Of a DNA stretch of 64,000 nt, positions 17,237 to 26,063 are shown in pieces. This stretch comes from Streptomyces sp. AC550_RSS872. GTDB lineage: Bacteria; Actinomycetota; Actinomycetes; Streptomycetales; Streptomycetaceae. Position 1 is the stretch's first letter, and every line of letters starts with the position of its first letter. The stretch is taken from NCBI RefSeq assembly GCF_019049285.1, contig NZ_JAGMUL010000018.1:62001-126000 (forward strand), read 5' to 3'. The translations under genes and the position numbers were made by a program. The notes beneath the pieces are model-generated. The model did no database searches and was not told the DNA's origin. It saw only the letters and a program-made list of their open reading frames with translations.

Positions 17237-17362
17237 TGGAGGCTCCCAAGCTGTAGCGGTCGGCATACGGCCGAGTCGGCCATGGTGGCCGAAACGACCG
17301 CAGCAAGTTACCAGGGAGTCCGTTCCACGGCTGGGCTCACGAGCGCCACCGGCCCGCCGCCT

Positions 17363-17668
17363 CTACCAGGACGACTTGCGCACCCCCGGCAGATACCCCG
17401 CGTGGGCCTGCTCCCGCAGCGACACCCGGGACAGACCGAAGGCACGGAAGTAGCCGCGGGGCCGCCCGTCCACCTGGTCTCGGTTGCGCACCCGAGTAGC
17501 GCTCGCGTCCCGCGGCTGCCTGCTCAGCTCACGCTGCGCGGCCAGCCGTTCGGCATCGGTGGACGACGGCCGGCGGATGATCTCCTTCAGCTCGGCCCGC
17601 CGGGCGGCGTACCGAGCGACGATCTCCTGCCGCTGCTCGTTCTTCGCGATCTTGCTCTTCTTGGCCAT
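17363..17668 (-). CDS. rpsN: Ribosomal protein S14, zinc-independent paralogue
   Basis: 101 residues, the long form of S14 (the zinc-binding form is about 61). There is no CxxC pair; the C-terminus is [24 protein letters not shown], typical of S14. It replaces the zinc-binding S14 in the 30S subunit under zinc starvation (family knowledge). Its start overlaps the L28 stop by one base, so translation is coupled. Expected to be repressed by Zur through the box at 17939-17953. Confidence 0.95.
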   Translation of the reverse strand: MAKKSKIAKNEQRQEIVARYAARRAELKEIIRRPSSTDAERLAAQRELSRQPRDASATRVRNRDQVDGRPRGYFRAFGLSRVSLREQAHAGYLPGVRKSSW

Positions 17669-17904
17669 CAGACCTTCACTCCCCGGGCGCGGATCCTGGC
17701 GACGGCGGCCTCGACGCCGATGACGTCGACGGTCTTGATCCCCCTGGCGCTCAGCCGCAGCCGCACATACCGGCCCTCGCTGGGCAGCCAGTAGCGCTTG
17801 TTCTGGATGTTGGGGTCGAACCGGCGGGAGGTCCGCCGATGCGAGAAGGAAATGGAGTTGCCGAACCCGGGCTGGGCGCCGGTCAGCATGCAGTGGGCGG
17901 ACAC
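17668..17904 (-). CDS. rpmB: Ribosomal protein L28, zinc-independent paralogue
   Basis: 78 residues. [34 protein letters not shown] is canonical L28; the CxxC zinc ribbon of the C+ form is absent (only one cysteine). It would substitute in the 50S subunit when zinc is scarce. First gene of the minus-strand arm leaving the Zur-like box, followed by S14 with a one-base overlap. Confidence 0.95.
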   Translation of the reverse strand: MSAHCMLTGAQPGFGNSISFSHRRTSRRFDPNIQNKRYWLPSEGRYVRLRLSARGIKTVDVIGVEAAVARIRARGVKV

Positions 17905-17938
17905 AGGTGACGAACCTCTCCTCGGTGGCTGCTGTTAA

Positions 17939-17953
17939 TGGAATTCATTTTCA
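17939..17953. promoter_or_regulatory. Zur-like operator shared by divergent ribosomal genes
   Basis: TGGAATTCATTTTCA, an AT-rich imperfect 15-bp palindrome matching the actinobacterial Zur pattern TGaaAatnatTttCA. It sits 13 bp before the L33 start and 34 bp before the L28 start, covering the divergent promoters. One box can thus silence both arms when zinc is plentiful. Confidence 0.8.
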
Positions 17954-17966
17954 GTAAGATAGCAGC

Positions 17967-18131
17967 ATGGCACGCAACGAACTCCGTCCGGTCATCAAGC
18001 TCCGGTCCACCGCCGGCACCGGCTACACCTACGTGACCCGAAAGAACCGCCGCAACGACCCGGACCGCATGACCCTGCGCAAGTACGACCCGGTCGCCGG
18101 CCGCCACGTCGACTTCCGAGAGGAGCGCTGA
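17967..18131 (+). CDS. rpmG: Ribosomal protein L33, zinc-independent paralogue
   Basis: 54 residues: [19 protein letters not shown] then [23 protein letters not shown]. The CxxC pairs of zinc-binding L33 are absent. A 50S component used under zinc limitation. First gene of the plus-strand arm from the Zur-like box, followed 8 bp later by L31. Confidence 0.95.
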   Translation: MARNELRPVIKLRSTAGTGYTYVTRKNRRNDPDRMTLRKYDPVAGRHVDFREER

Positions 18132-18139
18132 GCCACCGC

Positions 18140-18397
18140 ATGCGCAACGGAATCCACCCCTCCTACGGCCCCGTCGTCTTCCGCGACCGAGCCGCGGGCC
18201 ACGCCTTCCTCACCCGCTCGACGCTCGCCGCCGTTCCCACCGACAAGACGATCGAGTGGGAGGACGGCAACACCTACCCGGTCGTCGACGTCGAGATCTC
18301 GAACGTGAGCCACCCCTTCTACACCGGCACGGCCCGCGTCCTGGACACTGCCGGCCGCGTGGAGCGCTTCGAGCGCCGCTACGGGAAGAAGGGCTGA
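18140..18397 (+). CDS. rpmE2: Ribosomal protein L31 type B (zinc-independent)
   Basis: 85 residues. [16 protein letters not shown]...[26 protein letters not shown] is the B-type L31, lacking the CxxC of type A. In Streptomyces and Bacillus this form displaces the zinc form and frees its metal. Its stop overlaps the next start (TGATG), coupling it to the COG0523 gene. Confidence 0.95.
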   Translation: MRNGIHPSYGPVVFRDRAAGHAFLTRSTLAAVPTDKTIEWEDGNTYPVVDVEISNVSHPFYTGTARVLDTAGRVERFERRYGKKG

Positions 18398-19560
18398 TGC
18401 TCTCCGTCGTCATCGTCGCCGGCCTGCACGTGGACGCCCGCAGGGCGACAGTCGACCGGCTGCTCGCCGACCTCCCCGACAGCGTCGTACTCCACCACGA
18501 CCTGGCGACGGCCACCGCGGGCACGGTCGTCCGCACGATCCGCGACGCCACCGGCCTCGTCAGCACCGGCGAGGCCCCCCTCGTCAACGACTGCGCCTGC
18601 TGCGCCCTGCGCGAGGACCTGGTGCCGGAACTGCTGAGAATCCAGGAAGCCGGCGGGACCCGCATGGCAGTCGTCGAACTCTGGGACTCGGTGGAACCGA
18701 AGGCGATGGCCGAGGTGGTCACGGCCGGGGGGCTGACGCTCACCGGCGTGATCACCGCGGTCGACCCGGCGCTGGTCCTGCCGTACCTGGGCAACGGCGA
18801 CGACCTCGCCGAACGGGGCCTCGCGGCCGCGGCGACCGACCAGCGCACGGTCGCCGACACCTTCGCCCGCCAGCTCGAATACGCTCCCGTCCTCGCCGTC
18901 GCCGACTCCCCGGAGGCCGACGACGAGGACCGCGAGCTGCTCGCCCAGCTCCACCCGACGGCCCGCCAGGTCCCGATCCCCACGGACGACCTGACGGTGC
19001 CGCCACCGCGCAACCGGCCCCAGTCCCTCCTCGCAAGCTCGGCCCTGTCCGGTTTCGACGTCGAGTCGGCCGGCGCGGCCCAGCACCCCGCCTGCGCCCT
19101 GCTCCCCGCCGAGGCCGACGCCCACGGCGTCACCACCCTCGTCTGGCACCGCCGTCGCCCCTTCCATCCGGAGCGGCTCTACGCGGCCCTGGAGGACCTG
19201 ACCTGCGCGGCGGCCCGCAGCCGCGGCCGCTTCTGGCTGGCCGACAAACCGGACGTCCTGCTCCACTGGGACGCCGCGGGCGGCGCCCTGTGCGTGGAGA
19301 GCGCGGGTCCCTGGCTCGCCTCGCTCCCCGACGCGGCCTGGGACATGGTCCCGCCGATCCGCCGCGCCGCCGCCGCGCTGGACTGGCACCCCGAGCACGG
19401 CGACTGCTGCCAGCACCTGGTCTTCACGTCCCCCGCCCTCGACCGCGACGGCCTGGAGCAACTCCTGGAGTCCTGCCTCCTGACCGACGCCGAGTACGCC
19501 GCCGGACGCGATGCCTGGAAGCAACTCCCACCCGCCTTCGACACCCTCCTGGAGGTCTGA
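18397..19560 (+). CDS. COG0523/CobW-like protein of the zinc-starvation operon, P-loop degenerate
   Basis: 387 residues. COG0523 proteins are normally GTPases that insert zinc or other metals into client proteins. The family metal motif is kept as NDCACCALREDL (C66, C68, C69) and VVELWDSVEP stands at the next switch region. The CobW C-terminal domain follows, with a Cys/His-rich stretch (DWHPEHGDCCQH). The N-terminal GxxGxGKT loop is missing: residues 8-16 read AGLHVDARR, so GTP binding is doubtful. It lies between L31 and S18 genes, so co-expressed on zinc depletion. It may be a metal-binding chaperone that lost nucleotide control. Confidence 0.85.
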   Translation: MLSVVIVAGLHVDARRATVDRLLADLPDSVVLHHDLATATAGTVVRTIRDATGLVSTGEAPLVNDCACCALREDLVPELLRIQEAGGTRMAVVELWDSVEPKAMAEVVTAGGLTLTGVITAVDPALVLPYLGNGDDLAERGLAAAATDQRTVADTFARQLEYAPVLAVADSPEADDEDRELLAQLHPTARQVPIPTDDLTVPPPRNRPQSLLASSALSGFDVESAGAAQHPACALLPAEADAHGVTTLVWHRRRPFHPERLYAALEDLTCAAARSRGRFWLADKPDVLLHWDAAGGALCVESAGPWLASLPDAAWDMVPPIRRAAAALDWHPEHGDCCQHLVFTSPALDRDGLEQLLESCLLTDAEYAAGRDAWKQLPPAFDTLLEV

Positions 19561-19566
19561 CCCCCC

Positions 19567-19800
19567 ATGCCCCGCAAGTTCGACCGCAAGCCCGCCAAGT
19601 CCCGCCCCAACCCCCTGGACCAGGCGGGAATCACCTACATCGACTACAAGGACACCGACCTGCTGCGCCGGTTCATCTCCGACCGAGGCAAGATCCGCAG
19701 CCGCCGCGTCACCCGAGTGACGGCCCAGCAGCAGCGCCAACTGGCCAAGGCCATCAAGAACGCCAGGGAAATGGCCCTCCTCCCGTACGTCAGCCGCTGA
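19567..19800 (+). CDS. rpsR: Ribosomal protein S18, zinc-independent paralogue
   Basis: 77 residues. The core [21 protein letters not shown] and [29 protein letters not shown] is typical S18; the N-terminal cysteines of the zinc-type form are absent ([21 protein letters not shown]). Last gene of the plus-strand Zur arm, 6 bp after the COG0523 stop. Confidence 0.95.
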   Translation: MPRKFDRKPAKSRPNPLDQAGITYIDYKDTDLLRRFISDRGKIRSRRVTRVTAQQQRQLAKAIKNAREMALLPYVSR

Positions 19801-19880
19801 CCCCGGGCGGCGCGGCCCTCATACCCCGGAACCCGGACACGCCCCCATACGTCACAGGAGTAACCACAGGAACACCCCCC

Positions 19881-19928
19881 GTGCACGTGCATTCGCTCAT
19901 GCACGTGCACGTGAAACACAGCTATGAT
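19881..19928 (+). promoter_or_regulatory. Inverted-repeat operator and -10 box of the DUF397 gene
   Basis: GTGCACGTGCAT (19881-19892) and ATGCACGTGCAC (19899-19910) are exact reverse complements, 6 bp apart. The right arm extends to ATGCACGTGCACGTGA (19899-19914), repeated exactly at 20925-20940. A TATGAT -10 box is at 19923-19928, so the right arm covers the -35 position. This fits repressor control of the DUF397 gene starting at 19968. Confidence 0.7.
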
Positions 19929-19967
19929 CCGGAGGCAGTTGACCGCCGCACCACCGGGGAGCGATCT

Positions 19968-20210
19968 GTGGACCACGACGTGTACAACGGCATGGCAGCC
20001 ACAGATCTGAACGGGGTGGCCTGGCAGAAGAGCAGGCACAGCAACTCGCAGGGCTCCTGCGTCGAGTTCGCGCGCCTGCCCGGCGGAGACGTGGCGGTAC
20101 GCAACTCGCGCTTCCCCGACGGCCCCGCGCTCGTCTACACCCGGGCCGAAATCGAGGCAATGCTCCTGGGCATCAAGGACGGCGAGTTCGACCACTTGGT
20201 CGCGGGCTGA
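19968..20210 (+). CDS. DUF397 domain protein
   Basis: 80 residues. The domain signature is plain: VAWQKSRHSNSQGSCVEFARLPGGDVAVRNSRFPDGPALVYTRAEIEAML. DUF397 proteins in Streptomyces pair with XRE regulators (Scr1/Scr2-like pairs, BldB relatives) and affect development and antibiotic production; they may bind and modulate the regulator. GTG 19968 has GGGGAG 5 bp upstream; ATG 19992 is an alternative. An XRE gene and an HATPase gene follow within 1 kb. Confidence 0.9.
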   Translation: MDHDVYNGMAATDLNGVAWQKSRHSNSQGSCVEFARLPGGDVAVRNSRFPDGPALVYTRAEIEAMLLGIKDGEFDHLVAG

Positions 20211-20313
20211 GCGGTCCCTCAGCCCCCGCCCGACCAGCGCTCATCCACCTGGCAACGCGCGTAGAACACGACCCCCGCGACCCCCGGCACAGGCGAACGC
20301 CGGGCGCCTGCCC

Positions 20314-20835
20314 CTATTTCCCCGACGCCCCCACGACAGCTCCCCGCGCCGGAAGCAGGAACAACGCCCAGACGACCTTCCCGCTGAGCGCCCCGGCCAA
20401 CGGCTGCCACCCCCAGCTGTCACTGAAGGAGTCGACGAGGAACAACCCCCGCCCGGACTCCGCGGAGAAGTCGTCGGAATCGCGCGCGACCGGACTGTCA
20501 TGGCTGGGATCCCGCACCGCACACACCAGCCGCTCGGTCCACCGCATCAAATGCAGCCGCACCGGCGGCACCTGCTCGCACTCCCGCTGCGCCCCCGCCG
20601 GCAACGCATGCCGCAACGCGTTGGTCACCAACTCGGAGACGACGAGACACACATCGTCGAACCGGTCGCCCAGTTCCCACTGATCCAGCGTGCGACGTGT
20701 GAACTTCCGCGCCTCGCGCACCGCTTCATAGCGAGCGGGCAGCGCACAGGAGGCGGCGTTGGAGACGGCTGCGGGATCCAGCGGCGGAAGGCCCTGCCGT
20801 AACGGCTCGAGCATGGTCGATCCATTCGTCCCCAT
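20314..20835 (-). CDS. Anti-sigma-type ATP-binding protein (HATPase_c)
   Basis: 173 residues, one GHKL domain. The N box is VVSELVTNALRHA, the G1 region is VRDPSHDSP, and the G2 loop is ESGRGLFLVDSFSD. Proteins of this size act as anti-sigma factors or serine kinases of antagonists; in Streptomyces many sit with XRE and DUF397 genes (abaA-like loci). ATG 20835 is chosen over GTG 20844 because GGGAG is 8 bp upstream. Convergent with the DUF397 gene, divergent from the XRE gene. Confidence 0.88.
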   Translation of the reverse strand: MGTNGSTMLEPLRQGLPPLDPAAVSNAASCALPARYEAVREARKFTRRTLDQWELGDRFDDVCLVVSELVTNALRHALPAGAQRECEQVPPVRLHLMRWTERLVCAVRDPSHDSPVARDSDDFSAESGRGLFLVDSFSDSWGWQPLAGALSGKVVWALFLLPARGAVVGASGK

Positions 20836-21143
20836 GCGAGGCACTCCCGGGAGTTCGCGGTCGTTGCGATGCAGCGGTTGCGCGGGACCATGGTTTCCGA
20901 TGCGCAGAGCAGATGCAAGGGCAGATGCACGTGCACGTGACCGAATTGGACGCTCCCGTACCGCTTGTTGGCCATTTTTTCCGCCAACTCAAGTCCACTC
21001 CTTGCCTTCTCCTTCCCTCTGCCTGGCCTCTTCCTGCCCAGTAACCCTTGTCTTCTTTCCATCTCTGTAATCGGACGAGTACTGCTCGAAGTGATTTAGT
21101 GGCAGACTGCGGGCCCTGAAGACGGTTGGGGAGGCTGGCGAAC
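20836..21143. promoter_or_regulatory. Divergent promoter region with copy of the shared 16-bp motif
   Basis: 308 bp between the HATPase (minus) and XRE (plus) starts. ATGCACGTGCACGTGA at 20925-20940 is identical to 19899-19914; here it lies 90 bp upstream of the HATPase start. A second small palindrome, CGAG-tactg-CTCG, lies near 21075. No ORF of interest. Confidence 0.6.
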
Positions 21144-22007
21144 GTGAGCGCGGGAGAGCCAGGATCGGTGGTGCGGCGCATGCTGCTCGGCTCGCAACTG
21201 AGGCGACTTCGGGAAGCGCGCGGGATCACGCGCGAGGCGGCGGGCTACTCCATCCGCGCCTCCGAGTCGAAGATCAGCCGGATGGAGCTGGGCCGGGTGA
21301 GCTTCAAGACGCGAGACGTCGAGGACCTGCTGACGCTCTACGGCATCACGGACGAGCAGGAGCGCGCCTCGCTCCTCTCTCTCGCCCGCGAGGCCAACGT
21401 GGCGGGCTGGTGGCACAGTTACTCCGACGTCCTGCCGAGCTGGTTCCCCACCTACGTCGGCCTGGAGGGCGCCGCCAGCCTCATCAGGGCGTACGAAGTG
21501 CAGTTCGTGCATGGCCTGTTGCAGACGGAGGCGTACGCCCGCGCGGTCGTGAAACGCGGCATGAGGGGCGCGAGCGCGGCCGACATCGACAAGCGCGTGG
21601 CGCTGCGCCTGGAGCGGCAGAAGTACCTGCTCGACGAGGGCGGAGCCCCCGAGTTCCACATCGTCCTGGACGAGGCCGCCCTGCGCCGCCCGTACGGCGA
21701 CCGCGAGGTGATGCGCGGCCAGCTCCACCATCTCATCGAGATCTCCCAGCGCCCCAACGTACGGCTCCAGATCATGCCGTTCAGCTTCGGCGGCCACTCC
21801 GGCGAGTCCGGCGCCTTCACGATCCTCAGCTTCCCCGAGTCCGACCTCTCCGACGTCGTCTATCTGGAGCAGCTCACCAGCGCGCTCTATCTCGACAAGC
21901 ACGAGGACGTCATCCAGTACGAGAAGGCGCTGAAGGAGCTTCAGCAGGACAGCCCCGGTCCGGACGAGAGCCGTGATCTTCTGCGAGGGCTCCTTCAACT
22001 CTCTTGA
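21144..22007 (+). CDS. XRE-family regulator with DUF5753 C-terminus
   Basis: 287 residues. An N-terminal HTH_31/XRE domain (LGSQLRRLREARGITREAAGYSIRASESKISRMELG, about residues 12-50) is followed by the DUF5753 effector part: WWHSYSDVLPSWFPTYVGLE, then LLQTEAYARAVV and QIMPFSFGGHSGESGAF. Typical Streptomyces regulator of DUF397/HATPase loci. GTG 21144 has GGGGAGG 9 bp upstream. Likely regulator of the two genes upstream through the shared palindromic motif (inference). Confidence 0.92.
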   Translation: MSAGEPGSVVRRMLLGSQLRRLREARGITREAAGYSIRASESKISRMELGRVSFKTRDVEDLLTLYGITDEQERASLLSLAREANVAGWWHSYSDVLPSWFPTYVGLEGAASLIRAYEVQFVHGLLQTEAYARAVVKRGMRGASAADIDKRVALRLERQKYLLDEGGAPEFHIVLDEAALRRPYGDREVMRGQLHHLIEISQRPNVRLQIMPFSFGGHSGESGAFTILSFPESDLSDVVYLEQLTSALYLDKHEDVIQYEKALKELQQDSPGPDESRDLLRGLLQLS

Positions 22008-22098
22008 TACGCAAGTACGATGACGTGTGATCAGACCGTGAAGACGAGCGCGATGGCGACCGTGCCGATCGCGGGTCTGCTAGGGATTGAGGGATCAC

Positions 22099-23559
22099 AT
22101 GTCGTCCTGCTTCACCGACCTGGCCCAGCAGTACATCGACGGTGAGTGGCGCCCGGGCTCAGGTTCCTGGGACATCATCGACTTCAACCCGTACGACGGC
22201 GAGAAGCTGGCGTCGATCACCATAGCCACGGTCGACGAGGTCGACGACGCCTACCAGGCGGCGGCCCGCGCGCAGAAGCAGTGGGGCGCGACCAACCCGT
22301 ACGCCCGTCGCGCCGTCTTCGAGAAGGCGCTGCGGCTGATCGAGGACCGCGAGCAGGAGATCACCGAGGCGATCATCGCCGAGCTCGGCGGCACCCGGCT
22401 GAAGGCGGCCTTCGAGCTCCACCTCGCCAAGGAGTTCCTGCGCGAGGCGGTGCACCTGGCGCTGCGCCCCGAGGGCAGGATCATCCCGTCGCCGGTGGAC
22501 GGCAAGGAGAACCGTGTCTACCGGGTCCCGGTCGGCGTGGTGGGCGTCATCAGCCCCTTCAACTTCCCCTTCCTCCTCTCGATCAAGTCCGTCGCCCCGG
22601 CCCTCGCGCTCGGCAACGGCGTGGTCCTCAAGCCGCACCAGAACACCCCGGTCTGCGGCGGCACGCTGGTCGCGAAGATCTTCGAGGACGCGGGCCTCCC
22701 GGCCGGCCTGCTGAACGTCGTCGTCACGGACATCGCGGAGATCGGCGACGCCTTCATCGAGCACCCGGTCCCGAAGGTCATCTCCTTCACCGGCTCCGAC
22801 AAGGTCGGCCGCCACGTCGCCACCGTCTGCGCCTCCCTCTTCAAGCGCTCGGTCCTCGAACTCGGCGGCAACAGCGCGATCGTGGTCCTGGACGACGCCG
22901 ACATCGACTACGCGGTCGACGCGGCGGTCTTCAGCCGCTACGTCCACCAGGGCCAGGTCTGCATGGCCGCGAACCGGGTCCTCGTGGACCGCTCGGTCGC
23001 GGAGGAGTTCACGGAGAAGTTCGTCGCCAAGGTGAAGACCCTCAAGGCGGGCGACCCGCGCGACCCCGAGACCGTCATCGGCCCGGTGATCAACGCCTCC
23101 CAGGCGGACGCCGTTTCGGCCACCGTCGAGCAGGCCATCGCCGAGGGCGCGACGGCCCTGGTGCACGGCACGACGACGGACAACCTGGTCGAGCCCTCGG
23201 TCCTCACCGGCGTCCCCGCCGGCTCCCCCCTGCTCCAGCAGGAGGTCTTCGGCCCGGTCGCCTTCCTCATCCCGTTCGACGGCGAGGAGGAGGCCGTACG
23301 CCTCGTCAACGACACCCCGTACGGCCTGAGCGGCGCCGTCCACACGGGGAACATCGAGCGGGGCGTGAACTTCGCCAAGCAGATCGACACCGGCATGTTC
23401 CATGTGAACGACGGCACGGTCCACGACGAGCCGATCGTCCCCTTCGGCGGCGAGAAGCATTCCGGCCTCGGCCGCCTGAACGGCGAGACGATGCTGGACG
23501 CGTTCACGACGATCAAGTGGATCTCGGTGCAGCACGGCCGGAGCGGGTTCCCGTTCTGA
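22099..23559 (+). CDS. Aldehyde dehydrogenase (NAD(P)-dependent)
   Basis: 486 residues, full length. Motifs in order: ISPFNFPFLLSIKSVAPALALGNGVVLKPH (cofactor lysine), SFTGSDKVGRHV, the catalytic-Glu motif LELGGNSAIVV, and the catalytic-Cys motif QGQVCMAANRV. The C-terminal GLSGAVHTGNIERG and PFGGEKHSGLGR are typical of benzaldehyde/vanillin-type ALDHs. It oxidises an aldehyde to an acid in the cytoplasm; substrate not readable. ATG 22099 follows TGAGGGATC. The PadR gene begins 48 bp downstream, a hint that the aldehyde or an aromatic acid may be relevant to it. Confidence 0.93.
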   Translation: MSSCFTDLAQQYIDGEWRPGSGSWDIIDFNPYDGEKLASITIATVDEVDDAYQAAARAQKQWGATNPYARRAVFEKALRLIEDREQEITEAIIAELGGTRLKAAFELHLAKEFLREAVHLALRPEGRIIPSPVDGKENRVYRVPVGVVGVISPFNFPFLLSIKSVAPALALGNGVVLKPHQNTPVCGGTLVAKIFEDAGLPAGLLNVVVTDIAEIGDAFIEHPVPKVISFTGSDKVGRHVATVCASLFKRSVLELGGNSAIVVLDDADIDYAVDAAVFSRYVHQGQVCMAANRVLVDRSVAEEFTEKFVAKVKTLKAGDPRDPETVIGPVINASQADAVSATVEQAIAEGATALVHGTTTDNLVEPSVLTGVPAGSPLLQQEVFGPVAFLIPFDGEEEAVRLVNDTPYGLSGAVHTGNIERGVNFAKQIDTGMFHVNDGTVHDEPIVPFGGEKHSGLGRLNGETMLDAFTTIKWISVQHGRSGFPF

Positions 23560-23607
23560 GGCTTCCTGGCTGCTCCCGCCGGAATCCGAGGTCATAACCT
23601 GGACCGC

Positions 23608-24249
23608 ATGTCAGCGATCCGTCTCCTCGTGCTCGGCGCGGTCCGTATGCACGGCCGCGCCCACGGCTACCAGGTACGCAACGACCTGGAGTACTGGGGC
23701 GCGCACGAGTGGTCCAACGCCAAGCCCGGCTCGATCTACCACGCGCTCAAGCAGATGGCGAAGCAGGGCCTGCTGCACGCCCACGAGATCGCGCCGTCCA
23801 CGGCGGGTGGCCCTCCGCGCACGGAGTACGAACTCACGGACGCGGGCACCGAGGAGTACTTCACGCTGCTGCGCGACGCGCTGGTCACGTACGACCAGCG
23901 GGGAGACATGAAGACGGCGGCCCTCGGTTTCATGGTCGACCTGCCGAGGGCCGAGGCCGTGACGCTGCTGAAGGAGCGGACCCGGCGGATCGAGGAGTGG
24001 CGGGCCTCCGTCGTGGCCCACTACGTGCCCGAGGACGGGCCCGGGCAACTCGGTCACATCGGCGAGATCATGAACATGTGGGTCCACACGGCGGACTCCG
24101 AGCGGGACTGGACCAGCGAGCTGATCGAGCGGCTCGAAGGCGGCGCGTACACGTTCGTCGACGAGGGGGACCCGTTCGTCGGCGTGCTGGCCGAGGATGA
24201 GGAGAACCCGTACGCGACGGGGGAGTCCCATCCCGGGGACGCCCTCTAA
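23608..24249 (+). CDS. PadR-family transcriptional regulator
   Basis: 213 residues, the AphA-like long form. The N-terminal winged helix is IRLLVLGAVRMHGRAHGYQVRNDLE with WSNAKPGSIYHALKQMAKQGLL and the wing GGPPRTEYELTDAG. The C-terminal helical dimerisation part runs from about residue 100. The following ABC transporter is flanked by two palindromes fitting a PadR dimer, and the first palindrome overlaps this gene's stop, so it probably represses the transporter (and possibly itself through read-through). Confidence 0.92.
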   Translation: MSAIRLLVLGAVRMHGRAHGYQVRNDLEYWGAHEWSNAKPGSIYHALKQMAKQGLLHAHEIAPSTAGGPPRTEYELTDAGTEEYFTLLRDALVTYDQRGDMKTAALGFMVDLPRAEAVTLLKERTRRIEEWRASVVAHYVPEDGPGQLGHIGEIMNMWVHTADSERDWTSELIERLEGGAYTFVDEGDPFVGVLAEDEENPYATGESHPGDAL

Positions 24250-24307
24250 TCAAGTTTGACTAACTCCAGGCGCCGGTCTACTTTGAGCGTGTAGTCAAGT
24301 TTGACTA
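24247..24307. promoter_or_regulatory. Paired PadR-type operators before the ABC transporter
   Basis: TAATCAAGTTTGACTA (24247-24262) and TAGTCAAGTTTGACTA (24292-24307) are copies of one inverted repeat (TAGTCAA/TTGACTA), 45 bp apart. The first includes the TAA stop of padR; the second ends 14 bp before the GTG of the transporter ATPase gene and just upstream of its RBS GAGGAGG. Confidence 0.8.
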
Positions 24308-24321
24308 GCGAGGAGGTCTCA

Positions 24322-25287
24322 GTGGCCGACGCGGCGATCACCGTCGAAAAGGCGCGCAAGAAGTACGGCGGCAAAGCAGGCGGGTACGCACTGGACGGGC
24401 TCGACCTCACCGTCGCGCGTGGCACCGTGCACGCAGTCCTCGGCCCGAACGGCGCGGGCAAGACGACCCTGGTCCGGATCCTGTCCACCCTGCTGCGGCC
24501 GGACAGCGGCCGTGTCGAGGTGGCCGGGCACGACGTGTTGCGCCAGGCGTACGAGGTGCGCCTGCGCATCGGACTGCTCGGCCAGCACGCGGCCGTGGAC
24601 GAGGAGTTGGGCGGCCGGCAGAACCTGGAGATGTTCGGCCGCCTCCACCACCTCGGCGCCCGCCACGCGCGCGTGCGCGCAGGCGAACTGCTGGAGCGCT
24701 TCGGCCTCGCCGACACCGGCCGCAAGGCGGTGAAGCAGTACAGCGGCGGCATGCGCCGGCGACTGGATCTGGCGGCGTCACTCATCACCGACCCGGAGGT
24801 GCTCTTCCTGGACGAACCCACCACCGGCCTCGACCCTCGCGGCCGTACCGAGGTCTGGTCCGCGGTCCGCTCCCTGGTCGGCGGCGGCACCACGGTCCTG
24901 CTCACCACCCAGTACCTGGAGGAGGCCGACCAACTCGCCGACCGCATCTCGGTCGTCGACGCCGGCCGCGTGATCGCCGACGGCACGGCGGACCAGCTCA
25001 AGGCGCTGACCGGCGGCTCCCGCATCGACGTCGTCCTGCGCGACGCCGGACAGCTCGGCGCGGCCGTCGCCCTGCTGCCCGTACCGAAGGACGGCGTCTG
25101 CGTCGACCCCGACCGGCGCCTCCTCAGCGCCCCGGTCACCGACCGGATGGCGGCGCTCTCCGGTGTCGTACGTGTCCTGGAGGCCGCCGGAATCGAGGCG
25201 GAGGACATCGCAGTGCGCCGGCCGACGCTCGACGAGGTCTTCCTGCACCTGACGGGGGACGAGAACCGAGTGAAGGAGCCCGCATGA
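24322..25287 (+). CDS. ABC transporter ATP-binding protein, drug-exporter (DrrA) type
   Basis: 321 residues. Walker [11 protein letters not shown]-loop [14 protein letters not shown], signature [12 protein letters not shown], Walker [13 protein letters not shown], and an H-loop in [15 protein letters not shown]. The C-terminal extension ending in [15 protein letters not shown] is the DrrA-type tail. With the adjacent permease it would export a hydrophobic compound. GTG 24322 follows GAGGAGG; its 3' end overlaps the permease start by 4 bp. Confidence 0.95.
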   Translation: MADAAITVEKARKKYGGKAGGYALDGLDLTVARGTVHAVLGPNGAGKTTLVRILSTLLRPDSGRVEVAGHDVLRQAYEVRLRIGLLGQHAAVDEELGGRQNLEMFGRLHHLGARHARVRAGELLERFGLADTGRKAVKQYSGGMRRRLDLAASLITDPEVLFLDEPTTGLDPRGRTEVWSAVRSLVGGGTTVLLTTQYLEEADQLADRISVVDAGRVIADGTADQLKALTGGSRIDVVLRDAGQLGAAVALLPVPKDGVCVDPDRRLLSAPVTDRMAALSGVVRVLEAAGIEAEDIAVRRPTLDEVFLHLTGDENRVKEPA

Positions 25288-26045
25288 GCATGAGCGCCCA
25301 CGCTCTGACCGACTCCTGGACCATGACCCGCCGTGAACTCGCCCACTGGGCACGGCAACCCGTGCAGGTCGTGTTCAACCTGGTCTTCCCCGTGATGCTG
25401 CTGCTGATGTTCGGCTACCTCGTCGGCGGCGGCCGGGGCGTCCAGGGCTCCTACATCGACTATCTCCTGCCCGGCATGCTCGCGCTCACCATGGCCTTCG
25501 GCCTGGAGGGCACGATGATCGCGGTCACCCAGGACCTCAACAAGGGCGTCGTCGACCGCTTCCGGTCCCTGCCGATGGCCAACGGGGCGGTCCTGGTGGG
25601 CCGTTCGGCGGCCGACATGCTCCAGTCGGCACTCGCCCTGTTCGTTCTCATGGGCGTCGGACACGCGCTGGGCTGGCGCGCGGACGGCGGTCCCGGGGCC
25701 TTCCTGGGCGCCGTGGGCCTGCTGCTGCTGTTCCGCTTCGCCATGCTGTGGATCGGCATCCATCTGGCGCTGGTCGCCGGCAAGCCGGAGATGGTGCAGG
25801 CCGTGCAGATCCTCGTCTGGCCGGTCGGCTTCCTCTCCAACGCCCTCGCCCTGCCCGGTTCCATGCCCGGCTGGCTGGGCACGGTCGTCGAGTGGAACCC
25901 GATGTCCCAGACGGCGACGGCCGTACGGGACCTGTTCGGCGCCACGGCCGCGGACACCGTGGGGGCCGCGATCGTCTGGCCGCTGGCGCTGCTCGCGGTG
26001 TTCTTCCCGCTGGCGGTACGGCGGTTCGCCCGCCTGAGCCGTTAG
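25284..26045 (+). CDS. ABC-2 type transporter permease (DrrB-like)
   Basis: 253 residues, about six membrane segments ([85 protein letters not shown], and a C-terminal [12 protein letters not shown]). It has the ABC-2 loop STAMPDWL-like sequence ([21 protein letters not shown]). Forms the channel with the preceding ATPase; regulated by the PadR operator pair. Confidence 0.95.
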   Translation: MSMSAHALTDSWTMTRRELAHWARQPVQVVFNLVFPVMLLLMFGYLVGGGRGVQGSYIDYLLPGMLALTMAFGLEGTMIAVTQDLNKGVVDRFRSLPMANGAVLVGRSAADMLQSALALFVLMGVGHALGWRADGGPGAFLGAVGLLLLFRFAMLWIGIHLALVAGKPEMVQAVQILVWPVGFLSNALALPGSMPGWLGTVVEWNPMSQTATAVRDLFGATAADTVGAAIVWPLALLAVFFPLAVRRFARLSR

Positions 26046-26063
26046 CAGCCGCCCAACTGCCGC

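Noticed and set aside
22159..23595. 478-codon open frame on the minus strand opposite the aldehyde dehydrogenase gene
   Set aside because: Antisense shadow of a high-GC gene; no domain, composition rich in D/R/V/G typical of shadow frames.
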